This document shows, piece after piece, positions 1 to 7,728 of a stretch of 63,235 nt of DNA. Within the stretch, counting starts at the first letter, position 1. Every line of letters starts with the position of its first letter. The position numbers were made by a program, and so were the translations under genes. The stretch is taken from positions 1-63,235 of the forward strand of contig CBFIHR010000019.1 of NCBI GenBank assembly GCA_965662365.1. The letters are read 5' to 3'. Origin of the DNA: CAWVWD01 sp965662365 (GTDB taxonomy: Bacteria; Bacteroidota; Bacteroidia; Chitinophagales; Saprospiraceae). A model generated the notes under the pieces. That model saw nothing but the letters and a program-made list of their open reading frames with translations, was not told where the DNA came from and made no database searches.

Positions 1-584
1 CGACCTAATAAGTTTTTTTGCAATTTTTGAATTTCAGGAAAATCATTTTTGGATAAAATTGGATTCATTTTCCATAATTTCACTTGTGCCTTTTCGGTGT
101 CAAATTGTTCGCCAGTCAAGTCCGTATAAGCCAACAAATCTTCGGCTAACCAGTACAATTCATTCACAGGATTAACCGCTTTCGTTTCCGTATCAACGAC
201 AAATCCATCTGTCGAACTCAACTTTACACTCTCGCCATCTACTATTTGCGGCAACGCAATCATTCCCGAAAGGTGTTTTATTTTTAAGTTAACACTACCT
301 TGAAAATCAATGGTTTTTGTCTTGACTTTCGTCAAATAATAGGATATTTTCCCGTCTTCCCAACCGTCTAAAATTTCTAATAAAATGGCTTTATCGGGCG
401 GAATATTCGTGATTTGATATGTCGGCGTAGCACTTAGAGCAATCACTTCGTCTATGGTCAGCATTGAAGACGTTTCATAGATTAGTTCCTCAATTATTTT
501 ATCAGACTTATTGTGTAAATACACCTTTCCTTTTTGGATGATGATTTCAATTTGTTGATATAATTCTCTTGATAAGTTATTCAT
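1..584 (-). CDS. Unknown protein, partial (runs off the left edge)
   Basis: An uninterrupted reading frame starts at an ATG at 584 (MNNLSRELYQQIEI...) and continues past the window start, giving at least 194 residues. The visible part begins with a helical segment of about 35 residues. It then has a mixed stretch with IDFQGSVNLKIKHLSGMI and later NELYWLAEDLLAYTDLTG. There is no signal peptide or membrane segment. I do not recognise the family. It is divergent from the cytosine methyltransferase gene across a 235-base gap. That makes a cognate restriction enzyme or other accessory partner conceivable, but no nuclease motif is visible in the part present. The frame is clearly coding; the function is open. 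Confidence 0.75.
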   Translation of the reverse strand, partial: MNNLSRELYQQIEIIIQKGKVYLHNKSDKIIEELIYETSSMLTIDEVIALSATPTYQITNIPPDKAILLEILDGWEDGKISYYLTKVKTKTIDFQGSVNLKIKHLSGMIALPQIVDGESVKLSSTDGFVVDTETKAVNPVNELYWLAEDLLAYTDLTGEQFDTEKAQVKLWKMNPILSKNDFPEIQKLQKNLLG

Positions 585-764
585 TTGATAAGATTGACGT
601 AACAGATTTGATTTTAAAGTAACAATATAAAACTTCCGACCTCACAAAACAAAATCGTAGAATCAAATCGAACAAATTTTTAAATTATTCTAATTATTTA
701 TCATCAGTTAGACAAGCAATTATGAATAACGTACTGCCAAATTGTTTATTTGAAAAATAATCGA

Positions 765-795
765 GTTGCAAGGCACTTTAAAAGTGCCTTGCAAC
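765..795. promoter_or_regulatory. Perfect 15-bp palindrome upstream of the methyltransferase
   Basis: Two 15-base arms (GTTGCAAGGCACTTT and its reverse complement) surround a single central base. The site lies between divergent genes, so a terminator role is unexpected. The right arm contains the TTG of the methyltransferase promoter, so a bound protein could block it. The palindrome after the gene (1914-1951) shares the outer words GTTGnAAGGCA and TGCCTTnCAACTAAAAAAAT. Confidence 0.6.
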
Positions 796-815
796 TAAAA
801 AAATCTGTACTTTTG
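789..815 (+). promoter_or_regulatory. Candidate Bacteroidota promoter of the methyltransferase gene
   Basis: TTG at 789-791 is followed after 16 bases by TACTTTTG (808-815), matching the TAnnTTTG -7 box; the usual spacing is about 19. The start codon begins only 5 bases after the box, so the mRNA would be leaderless or nearly so. Confidence 0.5.
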
Positions 816-819
816 TAAA

Positions 820-1890
820 ATGATAAACATCGCATCAAATCAACAACAACTGAACAACTTCACATTCATTGACCTGTTCGCAGGAATTGGAGGTTTTCAC
901 TATGCGTTGAAATCTTTTGGTGCAAACGCTGTTTTTGCGTCTGAAATTGATAAAAAAGCAGCAACCGTTTATGCAAAAAATCACGGTTTAAAACCTCATG
1001 GCGATATTACTCAAATCGCTGCCGAAGCTATTCCAAAACATGATATTTTATGTGGCGGATTTCCGTGTCAAGCCTTTTCGATTTCTGGTAAACAGCGAGG
1101 TTTTGAAGATACAAGAGGAACACTGTTTTTTGATATTGCTCGAATCGCTCATTTTCATCAACCGAAAATTCTACTCTTAGAAAACGTCAAAAATTTCATT
1201 CGTCATAATGATGGAAAAACACTAAAAACGGTTTTAGACACTTTAGACGAATTAAATTATAACGTTTTTTATAAAGTCTTGAATACCAGTCATTTTGGCT
1301 TACCTCAAAATCGGGAACGGGTTTATATTGTTGGTTTTCATCGAGATTTTTATAATGGTAATTTTGAATTTCCAAGTACAAAAATCATGTCTTGCTTAAA
1401 AGATATTTTAGAAGAAAATCCAGTTGATGGAAAAATCATCGAACGGGAAGATATGTGGATTTACAAACAATTTGAACCACAACAAAACATCTTCGGTGAG
1501 ATCAATTTACCGAATCGACCGATACAAATCGGCAAAGTCAATAAAGGCGGACAAGGCGAACGCATTTATCATCCGTTAGGTCATGCGATTACGCTTTCTG
1601 CTCACGGCGGCGGAGCTGGTGCAAAAACGGGTTTGTATAAAATCAATGGTAAAATCCGAAAATTATCACCTCGTGAATGTGCAAGATTACAAGGTTTTCC
1701 AGAAAATTTTAGGTTACCGAAAAGCACCGCAGAAGCACATCGACAATTTGGAAATAGTGTTTCGGTGAATGTGTTGCAGTATATTATTGAGGAAATTATT
1801 AATGTCGCTTTTCCTAAGAAGAGTAAATATGAACGGAAGAAAAACCGCTCAAATGCTACAATTCAAAATCAATCCTGCGGAATTATTTGA
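820..1890 (+). CDS. DNA (cytosine-5-)-methyltransferase
   Basis: This transfers a methyl group from S-adenosylmethionine to C5 of cytosine in a DNA target site. The ordered motifs of the C5 family are all visible: motif I DLFAGIGGF near residue 18, motif IV GGFPCQAFS with the catalytic Cys of the PCQ near residue 83, motif VI ENVKNF, motif VIII QNRERVYIVGF, motif IX LSPRECARLQGFPENF and motif X FGNSVSVNVL. At 356 residues it is full length for a type II enzyme. The target-recognition region lies roughly between residues 190 and 280 and includes GHAITLSAHGGGAGAKTGLY; specificity cannot be read from it. No recognisable endonuclease is adjacent, though the truncated divergent gene could be one. 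It is therefore either half of a restriction-modification pair or an orphan regulator methylase. Confidence 0.97.
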   Translation: MINIASNQQQLNNFTFIDLFAGIGGFHYALKSFGANAVFASEIDKKAATVYAKNHGLKPHGDITQIAAEAIPKHDILCGGFPCQAFSISGKQRGFEDTRGTLFFDIARIAHFHQPKILLLENVKNFIRHNDGKTLKTVLDTLDELNYNVFYKVLNTSHFGLPQNRERVYIVGFHRDFYNGNFEFPSTKIMSCLKDILEENPVDGKIIEREDMWIYKQFEPQQNIFGEINLPNRPIQIGKVNKGGQGERIYHPLGHAITLSAHGGGAGAKTGLYKINGKIRKLSPRECARLQGFPENFRLPKSTAEAHRQFGNSVSVNVLQYIIEEIINVAFPKKSKYERKKNRSNATIQNQSCGII

Positions 1891-1913
1891 GTAAAAATAA
1901 AACTCAACTTAAA

Positions 1914-1951
1914 GTTGAAAGGCATACCGAGCTATCGGTATGCCTTTCAAC
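1914..1951. terminator. Strong hairpin between convergent methyltransferase and bshC genes
   Basis: Perfect 17-base arms (starting GTTGAAAGGCATACCGA) enclose a 4-base loop GCTA. The hairpin sits between the stops of two convergent genes, so it probably ends transcription from both sides, although neither flank has a long U-run. Its outer words match the palindrome at 765-795. Confidence 0.7.
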
Positions 1952-1957
1952 TAAAAA

Positions 1958-1984
1958 AATTCGTATAATTCGTGTAATTCGTGT
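1958..1984. repeat. Three tandem copies of AATTCGTRT
   Basis: The 9-base unit AATTCGT(A/G)T is repeated three times directly before the bshC stop. It is a short low-complexity direct repeat without an evident role. Confidence 0.6.
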
Positions 1985-1991
1985 CCAAACC

Positions 1992-3596
1992 CTACTCAAA
2001 AATTACCACAAAATCCCGATTCAACGGCTCTAAATTATCCTTCAAAGTTTGAATAAAACTATCGCCATGTTTCAAATAAAACGGTAAGAAATTATCGTAA
2101 CGCTCTTGTAAACCATTATTGGCAAACAACTTATCTTTTAAATTTCGAATTTGATTGACCGCAATATCGTGATTGCGTTTTTCTGCTTTTAATAAGCGAC
2201 CTTCGAGCATATTTATCGCATTGATTTGTTTTGTTCTTTCCCCCAAAACGGTCTTTTTCAGCGTTGCGTCTATTGCGGTGGCTTTCGCCAAAATTTGGTC
2301 AAAAGCTTGATTAACAGCGATTTTGGCCTCTTTCAAGCTGAGTTCTTCGTCTGTATTTTCTCGGACGTAGCGTTTTATTAATACTTCCACGTCACCGAAC
2401 AAATCGTCAATCGTCAGACCTAATTTGTTCAATTTTTTTGAGCTGCCTTTATCGACCCAAAGCACCGAATTACGACGCACCAACATCGGAAACGGTACGT
2501 TGAAATGCTCAAATTGTGGCTGACGTTCTGTCCAATACGACAACTCTCCTCCCCCACCAATGTACGCCAAATTTGGTAAAATCGCTTCTTGATAAACTGG
2601 TCGTAAAATCACATTTGGACTAAACCTTTCAGGATGATTCTCCACTTCTGTCATCATCGCTGCCGGCGTAAACTCGTATTCGGTATTCAAGACTTTATAC
2701 CGACCATTTTCAAAAACAATCCGTTCTCGAAGATTCGGCATTAAGTAAAATAAATTGATTTCTCGAACAAATGCCTGCCCACTAAAACCTGCGGCTTCTT
2801 TCTTTGCAATTTCCGCTTCGACCAATGGTTTTGATGCTTGATTTTGTAATTCATCTTTAATCATAGGAACGAATAAACGCTTCAATTTCGCATGATTTGG
2901 AGCGATGACGACTAAGCCAAATTCCTTGAATAATTCATTCGTCAACGCAAACATCGCTTTGCCATAAGTCGAATATTGCGTAAAGCACTTTTCTAAAATT
3001 GCATAGATTTTTTGAGCATTTTCGGACGTTCCCAGTATATCTTTGACTTCCGTCAAAACAGGTTCGAGCGTTGCCGTTTGCATCATTCCCGTTGCACCGT
3101 TTTCGTCATTTTCCCAAATGATGGTTTTATTGAACAGATGCAAATGATTAATTTCTTCAAAATCGTGATCTTCGCCGCCAATCAAGAATATTGGAACAAT
3201 ATGATGATTTGGGTATTTTTTATTTAAACTTTCTGCTAAATTGAGTGCGGTTATCGTTTTATAAATAAAATACAGCGGTCCGGTGAATAAAGACGGCTGA
3301 TGTGCGGTAATTACCGTAAACGTATTTTCATCTAAGAGTGCTTCAATATTCTGGCGTACTTTTTCGTTCGTTTCAATGTCTGCGTACTGTTCCCGTAAGA
3401 CTTCGACTAAGGTTTGTCTATCAATCGGGTTCGCTTTTTTAGTATCAATAATCGTTTGGAAACTATCCAAATTGACATCGTATTTATAAAAAGGACGCAA
3501 AGCAGCATCTGCGGCGGCATAAGCTTTATCAAAGCCAGAAAGTTGGTCGATTTCAGCAAAAGGTTTACAGTAAATTTCCATTGTTTGGTTTTCCAT
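1992..3596 (-). CDS. bshC: Bacillithiol biosynthesis cysteine-adding enzyme BshC
   Basis: This is the last enzyme of bacillithiol synthesis, which joins cysteine to glucosaminyl-malate in the cytoplasm. Family hallmarks are TAHQPSLFTGPLYFIYKTI near residue 100, GGEDHDFEEINH, and the glycine-rich IGGGGELSYWTERQPQF followed by PFPMLVRRNS. The C-terminal third is a helical coiled coil, as in known BshC. The length of about 534 residues is normal. The open frame extends to a TTG at 3608, but I chose the ATG at 3596; an ATG at 3581 (MEIYCKPF) is equally plausible. No bshA or bshB is in this window, which fits the scattered location of these genes in Bacteroidota. A large inverted repeat lies directly upstream. 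Confidence 0.95.
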   Translation of the reverse strand: MENQTMEIYCKPFAEIDQLSGFDKAYAAADAALRPFYKYDVNLDSFQTIIDTKKANPIDRQTLVEVLREQYADIETNEKVRQNIEALLDENTFTVITAHQPSLFTGPLYFIYKTITALNLAESLNKKYPNHHIVPIFLIGGEDHDFEEINHLHLFNKTIIWENDENGATGMMQTATLEPVLTEVKDILGTSENAQKIYAILEKCFTQYSTYGKAMFALTNELFKEFGLVVIAPNHAKLKRLFVPMIKDELQNQASKPLVEAEIAKKEAAGFSGQAFVREINLFYLMPNLRERIVFENGRYKVLNTEYEFTPAAMMTEVENHPERFSPNVILRPVYQEAILPNLAYIGGGGELSYWTERQPQFEHFNVPFPMLVRRNSVLWVDKGSSKKLNKLGLTIDDLFGDVEVLIKRYVRENTDEELSLKEAKIAVNQAFDQILAKATAIDATLKKTVLGERTKQINAINMLEGRLLKAEKRNHDIAVNQIRNLKDKLFANNGLQERYDNFLPFYLKHGDSFIQTLKDNLEPLNRDFVVIFE

Positions 3597-3604
3597 GTGT
3601 GAAC

Positions 3605-3722
3605 TCAACCTCTACTCCTTTTTCTTAAAAGAGAAAGGGGTTTGACACTCAATTTGATTACGAAAATTGGTGTCATTAGAATGCCTTTCTCTTTTAATAG
3701 AAGGAGTTGAAGATGAGCTATA
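3605..3722. repeat. Large nested imperfect inverted repeat upstream of bshC
   Basis: Main arms at 3615-3638 and 3684-3706 pair CTCCTTTTTCTTAAAAGAGA with a near-exact reverse complement. An inner TGACAC/GTGTCA pair (3643-3648 and 3670-3675) and weaker outer pairing extend the structure to about 118 bases. It could fold as a long hairpin in the bshC leader or be a degenerate palindromic repeat element (MITE-like). No transposase or target-site duplication is evident. Confidence 0.6.
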
Positions 3723-3999
3723 AAATATATATTTTCGTTTAAACATTATTCCAAAAATTAACAGCTTTTGTCTGTCTTAGTTCTAAATTGATAATAAAAC
3801 ATTGATTATTATCAAAAAACAAAAATTTCCATTTTATAAAATTATTATTACGATTTTTTAAATAAATAGTTATTGTTTTGAATAATTATTATTAATAATC
3901 AAATTTTTTCTAAAAAAATTATCAATCATCAAAAAAGTTGGTTAAAACTGTTTTTCCAAAAAAGGTGCAGTTTTACTACTTTTTTTCTATTTTTAAGCT
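3723..3999. other. AT-rich spacer without a recognisable gene
   Basis: This stretch of about 280 bases is extremely AT-rich, with runs such as ATAATTATTATTAATAATCA. It separates the divergent bshC and PAP2 genes and must contain their promoters. I find no clear TAnnTTTG box, open reading frame or RNA gene in it. Confidence 0.6.
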
Positions 4000-4767
4000 A
4001 TGAAAGTCAGATTAATCAGTTTTATAATATTAATCATTGCTGTTTTTCATTCTACCACTGTATTGGCACAGCCAAAAAACTCGCCATATAAAATGCACGC
4101 TATGCTGGATTTTCCGATAATTGGTGTGGCAGGTTTGGGTTCTTTTTCGGGGCGTTATATACAGCGACAAGTCGAACCGCTTTCGGGAGTAGAAATCAGT
4201 AATTTAACAACGACAAATATTCCGTCAATTGATTTATCGGCTCATTCGCAATGGTCACCGACTGCGGACAGAGTGAGTAATCTGGGGACCTATGCCGCAA
4301 TGATCACTCCTGGATTATTATTTTTCTCACCAGATGTTCGTCGTGGAGATTGGGGAAGTATCATTCTATTAAGTGCGGAAACCTTTGCTATGACAGACTT
4401 TGCAGTACAAATGACCAAATCACAAGTTTTACGACCTCGACCATATTTGTACAATCCGGACATAGTCGTTCCCGATAATTTGTTAATGGATAGAGATCAC
4501 CGCTTTTCGATGATGTCGGGCAGCACTGCTTATTCTGCTGCGATGACGTTTGCAGGAGCAAGTATGTTTGCGGACTATCATCCGAAATCAAAGTATAAAC
4601 CTTATGTTTGGGTGGCAGCTGCGGTCATTCCTGCGACCATCGGTTATTTGCGTTATCGGTCAGGGCAGCACTACCCGACTGATATTTTTGTAGGCTATGC
4701 TGTTGGAGCAAGTATCGGTTTAGCCATACCTTATATTCATAAAAAAGCTAAAGTTTGGCTTCGATAA
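4000..4767 (+). CDS. PAP2-family (type 2 phosphatidic acid phosphatase-like) membrane protein
   Basis: Members of this family dephosphorylate lipid phosphates at the membrane. The N-terminus has a signal peptide ending near VLAQ, followed by several hydrophobic segments. Motif 1, K-x6-RP, is present as KSQVLRPRP, and motif 3, R-x5-H-x3-D, as RYRSGQHYPTD. Motif 2, usually PSGH, reads MSGS (in SMMSGSTAYSAA), so the conserved histidine, thought to act as general acid, is a serine. The fold is thus secure but full catalytic competence is doubtful. It stands alone, divergent from bshC, and is followed by an asparaginase-like gene on the same strand after about 100 bases. Confidence 0.88.
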   Translation: MKVRLISFIILIIAVFHSTTVLAQPKNSPYKMHAMLDFPIIGVAGLGSFSGRYIQRQVEPLSGVEISNLTTTNIPSIDLSAHSQWSPTADRVSNLGTYAAMITPGLLFFSPDVRRGDWGSIILLSAETFAMTDFAVQMTKSQVLRPRPYLYNPDIVVPDNLLMDRDHRFSMMSGSTAYSAAMTFAGASMFADYHPKSKYKPYVWVAAAVIPATIGYLRYRSGQHYPTDIFVGYAVGASIGLAIPYIHKKAKVWLR

Positions 4768-4822
4768 ACTTTACCGATTAGTTATTTTAAAAATACTAAT
4801 TACGAATCATTACCGAGGCTTA

Positions 4823-4836
4823 CCCGAGTTTTCGGG
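4823..4836. terminator. Small CCCGA/TCGGG hairpin after the PAP2 gene
   Basis: Five-base GC-rich arms with a GTTT loop sit about 55 bases past the PAP2 stop, within CTTACCCGAGTTTTCGGGAC. It may be a weak terminator or a remnant of a dispersed Bacteroidota intergenic repeat. Confidence 0.35.
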
Positions 4837-4870
4837 ACAAGCGAGACAGGCTAAATTAATAATCACCAAA

Positions 4871-5380
4871 ATGGGAAAAATAGGAGTTTTTGTAACAGGA
4901 GGAACTTTTGATAAAGACTATAATCTTATCAATGGAAATTTAGGTTTTCAACAGACACATGTTCCCGAAATGTTTAAGCGAGGTCGTTCGACTTTGGATA
5001 TTGATATTCAAGTGTTGATGATGATTGATAGTTTGGATATGACTACAGAACAACGTCAATATATTGTCGATTCTTGTGAAGCTTCTCCTTACCATGACTT
5101 GATTATCACACACGGAACAGATACCATGGTCGAAACTGCAAGAGTTTTGGCTTCCGCTAATTTGGATAAAACCATCGTAATGACCGGTGCTATGCGACCA
5201 TATAAACTGGGGTCTTCTGATGGCTTCTTTAATCTTGGTAGTGCGGTGGCTTTCGCCCAAATATTACCAAATGGCGTTTACATTGCGATGAATGGCCGTT
5301 ATTATCATTGGGATAATGTCCGAAAAAATACGTCAACCGGATATTTTGAAGAACTAAAAACAGCGGGCAGTTTGCAATAA
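4871..5380 (+). CDS. Single-domain asparaginase-like protein
   Basis: The protein matches only the N-terminal domain of L-asparaginase I/II. TGGTFD (residues 9-14) carries the first nucleophile threonine, HGTDTM near residue 77 carries the second Thr-Asp pair, and TGAMRPY follows near 102. Classical asparaginases are about 320-350 residues with a second domain. This one is 169 residues and ends cleanly after YFEELKTAGSLQ, so it looks like a genuine short family, not a truncation. There is no signal peptide, so it should be cytoplasmic. Substrate and activity are unproven. A very strong bidirectional terminator follows immediately. Confidence 0.88.
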   Translation: MGKIGVFVTGGTFDKDYNLINGNLGFQQTHVPEMFKRGRSTLDIDIQVLMMIDSLDMTTEQRQYIVDSCEASPYHDLIITHGTDTMVETARVLASANLDKTIVMTGAMRPYKLGSSDGFFNLGSAVAFAQILPNGVYIAMNGRYYHWDNVRKNTSTGYFEELKTAGSLQ

Positions 5381-5420
5381 AAAAAGCGAATGATTTTCTT
5401 GAAAATCATTCGCTTTTTTT
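5379..5420. terminator. Bidirectional rho-independent terminator
   Basis: Perfect 20-base arms, whose A-run and T-run ends give a U-run on both strands, enclose a 2-base loop around GCGAATGATTTTC. It ends the asparaginase-like gene on the plus strand and the thioredoxin gene on the minus strand. Confidence 0.92.
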
Positions 5421-5443
5421 AAGTTGACAGACGATAAAATGTT

Positions 5444-6838
5444 TTACTGTCCTGATGCTGCCAATGCTTTTTTAACTGCTGCTTCTAAGGCTGGACCTTT
5501 TAAATTTCGAGCGATGATTCGGCCTTCTGCATCTAACAAAAACGTCTGAGGAACAGAACGAACACCGTATAATTGTGCAACCGCATTTTGCCAACCTTTC
5601 AAATCAGAAACATGATACCAAGTCAATTTATCGACTTCAATCGCTTTTTCCCAAGCTCCTTTGTTTCTGTCAAGGCTTACACCAATAATTTCAAAATCTT
5701 GGTCTTTATACTTATTGTATAATGCCACTACTTCAGGGTTTGCTTTACGGCACGGACGGCACCAACTTGCCCAAAAATCAACTAACACCACTTTCCCTCT
5801 TAGGTCACTCAAGTTCATCGCTGTACCATCTACTTGATTTTGTGTAAAATCAGGTGCAATTTTACCGACTGCAGTGCTTTGAGCTTTTTCGACTTCAGCT
5901 TTAACTTGTGCCAATTGTTGTGTCAAACTTTGTGCAATATCAGGATTTTGATTTCCAAATAATTTTAAATATTGCTCGCCATATTTTGAAAAAAGCACGG
6001 TATTTTTTCCTTGAACGTAGCCATTCATAATACCTGCTAAAACAGCTTTGTGTGCTTTTGTCCCTTGTACGACCTGTGACAATAAACGATTAGAAAAGGC
6101 TTCTTGAACTTGATTTGGCTGCCCGACTGACGCTAAAGTCTGGGTGTACTGACGAACTTTATCATACAAAAATGGAATACGATTAAAGTGTGGATCTGCT
6201 AAATTGATATTTCCAAAATATTCGTTTCCAAAATATTCAATTTCGTTACTGTATGTTTTTTTATTATTTTGGTAGCTATAATAAGTGTATAAACCAACGA
6301 AATTGCCTAAAAACGCATTTTTAACCGTCGTTTCATTTAATAATTTTTTTCGGTCTGCATCAATTTTTGCCATTTCTGCCTCTGCTTTTTGAATCAATGT
6401 GGCATTACCTCTTGCGTTTCTAATCGCATTGACTTCTTTATTGAATCGGCCGTCAATGCCTTGTACTTGACGATAAATATTGATAAACTCTGTATTCAAA
6501 GGTGATGTAACAATTGCAGACGATAAGTTAGAGCAATTTCCTGTAATAACGACTTCATTCTCTGGTCCTAAAATTAGATATTTGACGTTATTAGGGTCAA
6601 TTCCAATAAAATAAAATCCAATTTCAATATTTTCTAATTCAAATTGAAAAGTAACATTACCGGCATTTTCTTGTAATGGAACCGTTTCAATCTTCGTTAA
6701 TGCAATACCGTCATGTTCTAAAAGATGAATCTCTTTAGTAGCAGGTTTATCATTGACCAATGTTCCTTTTACGATTACTTTCGCATTTCCGGCGAAAGCA
6801 AAACACATCATTAATAAAATAAAAACTATATTTTTCAT
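5444..6838 (-). CDS. TlpA-like thioredoxin-fold protein with N-terminal DUF4369-type domain
   Basis: This is an exported thiol-disulfide protein of the Bacteroidota periplasm. The signal peptide is MKNIVFILLMMCFAFAGNA. Residues 20-120 form a beta-rich domain of the DUF4369 type, residues 120-320 are helical, and the C-terminal TlpA/AhpC-TSA thioredoxin fold (about 325-460) carries the redox motif WCRPC (Cys360 and Cys363) and the cis-proline region SVPQTF. Such proteins are thought to reduce or resolve disulfides in exported proteins or cytochrome apoproteins; the specific partner is unknown. The gene is monocistronic, with a terminator downstream and a -7 box about 50 bases upstream. Confidence 0.93.
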   Translation of the reverse strand: MKNIVFILLMMCFAFAGNAKVIVKGTLVNDKPATKEIHLLEHDGIALTKIETVPLQENAGNVTFQFELENIEIGFYFIGIDPNNVKYLILGPENEVVITGNCSNLSSAIVTSPLNTEFINIYRQVQGIDGRFNKEVNAIRNARGNATLIQKAEAEMAKIDADRKKLLNETTVKNAFLGNFVGLYTYYSYQNNKKTYSNEIEYFGNEYFGNINLADPHFNRIPFLYDKVRQYTQTLASVGQPNQVQEAFSNRLLSQVVQGTKAHKAVLAGIMNGYVQGKNTVLFSKYGEQYLKLFGNQNPDIAQSLTQQLAQVKAEVEKAQSTAVGKIAPDFTQNQVDGTAMNLSDLRGKVVLVDFWASWCRPCRKANPEVVALYNKYKDQDFEIIGVSLDRNKGAWEKAIEVDKLTWYHVSDLKGWQNAVAQLYGVRSVPQTFLLDAEGRIIARNLKGPALEAAVKKALAASGQ

Positions 6839-6886
6839 GGTTATTTTAAATTTTCCCTCAATTTTTTAGTGGAATTTTCAGATTTT

Positions 6887-6894
6887 CAAAGTTA
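6887..6894 (-). promoter_or_regulatory. Candidate -7 box TAACTTTG of the thioredoxin gene
   Basis: On the minus strand the sequence reads TAACTTTG, an exact TAnnTTTG match, leaving a leader of roughly 45 bases. No good TTG lies at the -33 distance. Confidence 0.45.
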
Positions 6895-7011
6895 CAAATT
6901 TATACTTGCTATTCATTTTATGAAAATATTAAAATTTGCATCCTACTTGAATCCTCATTTTGTATCATATATTGTAACGTTAGAATTTTATAAATTATTT
7001 AAAAATTGTAA

Positions 7012-7653
7012 ATGTCTATGAATCGTCTTATCATTCTTTGCCTGTTATTTTTTGTTTTTAATAATTGTAACAAAGTCATTCCAAAAACAGATAAAACTAT
7101 CGTTCAAAGTGTTCCCGAAACGTCAAAACCCAAAACACCTCAAGCTATTTATCAAGATTTTTTTCATCAAAACCCTGAATATATCAGCGATGGTTTTGAT
7201 TTTCCTGTCGGAAAACCAGATGCCGAAGGTTATTACAACGCTCAACCATTTCAACAAAATGCTCATTTAGGCGATGATTGGAACGCTACAACTGGCGGAA
7301 ACTCTGATTTAGGACATCCGATATATGCAATAAGTAACGGTTGGGTAACAGAAGTTAAAGATTATGCAGGTGGTTGGGGCAATGTTTTACGTATTGTTCA
7401 TCAATTGCCAAATGGTCAAATGCGAGAATCCTTGTATGCTCATTGTTTAGAGATATTAGTCGAAGAAGGTGATGCAATTACAAAAGGTCAACAAGTCGCT
7501 ACCATCGGCAATGCGGACGGTTTGTATTACGCTCACTTGCATTTGGAAATGCGTTGGAAAATAGCTGCTCCGCTTGGCGGCGGCTATTCGTCAGATACAA
7601 CTGGTTATTTAGATCCGACGGCTTTTATTCGGAGATTTCGAGTAATCGAGTGA
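7012..7653 (+). CDS. M23-family peptidase lipoprotein
   Basis: This is a LytM/M23 zinc metallopeptidase fold, which usually cleaves peptidoglycan crosslinks. The N-terminus is a lipoprotein signal ending in the lipobox FNNC (Cys19). The zinc ligands expected for the family are visible: H85 and D89 in HLGDD, and H177 in the HLHLE motif. H144 (YAHC) and H175 serve as catalytic histidines. The spacing GxxVxxxGDxxxKGQ-like (VEEGDAITKGQQVATIG) is typical of active members. There is no LysM or SH3 domain. The 213-residue length fits a stand-alone enzyme anchored in the envelope. A start two codons later (Met3) is possible. Confidence 0.93.
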   Translation: MSMNRLIILCLLFFVFNNCNKVIPKTDKTIVQSVPETSKPKTPQAIYQDFFHQNPEYISDGFDFPVGKPDAEGYYNAQPFQQNAHLGDDWNATTGGNSDLGHPIYAISNGWVTEVKDYAGGWGNVLRIVHQLPNGQMRESLYAHCLEILVEEGDAITKGQQVATIGNADGLYYAHLHLEMRWKIAAPLGGGYSSDTTGYLDPTAFIRRFRVIE

Positions 7654-7683
7654 TATGGTTATAATTATTTTAAATAAAATTGA

Positions 7684-7714
7684 ACTTGACAACGGTTCGA
7701 AACCATCGTCAAGT
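7684..7714. terminator. Hairpin between convergent peptidase and TonB-receptor genes
   Basis: Arms ACTTGAC/GTCAAGT with an inner GGTT/AACC pairing form an imperfect stem of about 30 bases. It is placed between two convergent stop codons. Confidence 0.7.
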
Positions 7715-7728
7715 CCAGCTTTACTCCA

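Noticed and set aside
765..795. The upstream palindrome as a rho-independent terminator
   Set aside because: It lies between two divergent genes, so no coding transcript needs to end there. A regulatory site is more likely, although a lost gene remains possible.
820..1890. The methyltransferase as part of a larger phage-defence island
   Set aside because: The genes to its right are bshC and ordinary metabolic or envelope genes. Only the truncated gene on the left could be related.
4940..5260. A 106-codon frame opposite the asparaginase-like gene
   Set aside because: It is antisense to a conserved domain and shows no protein-like features.
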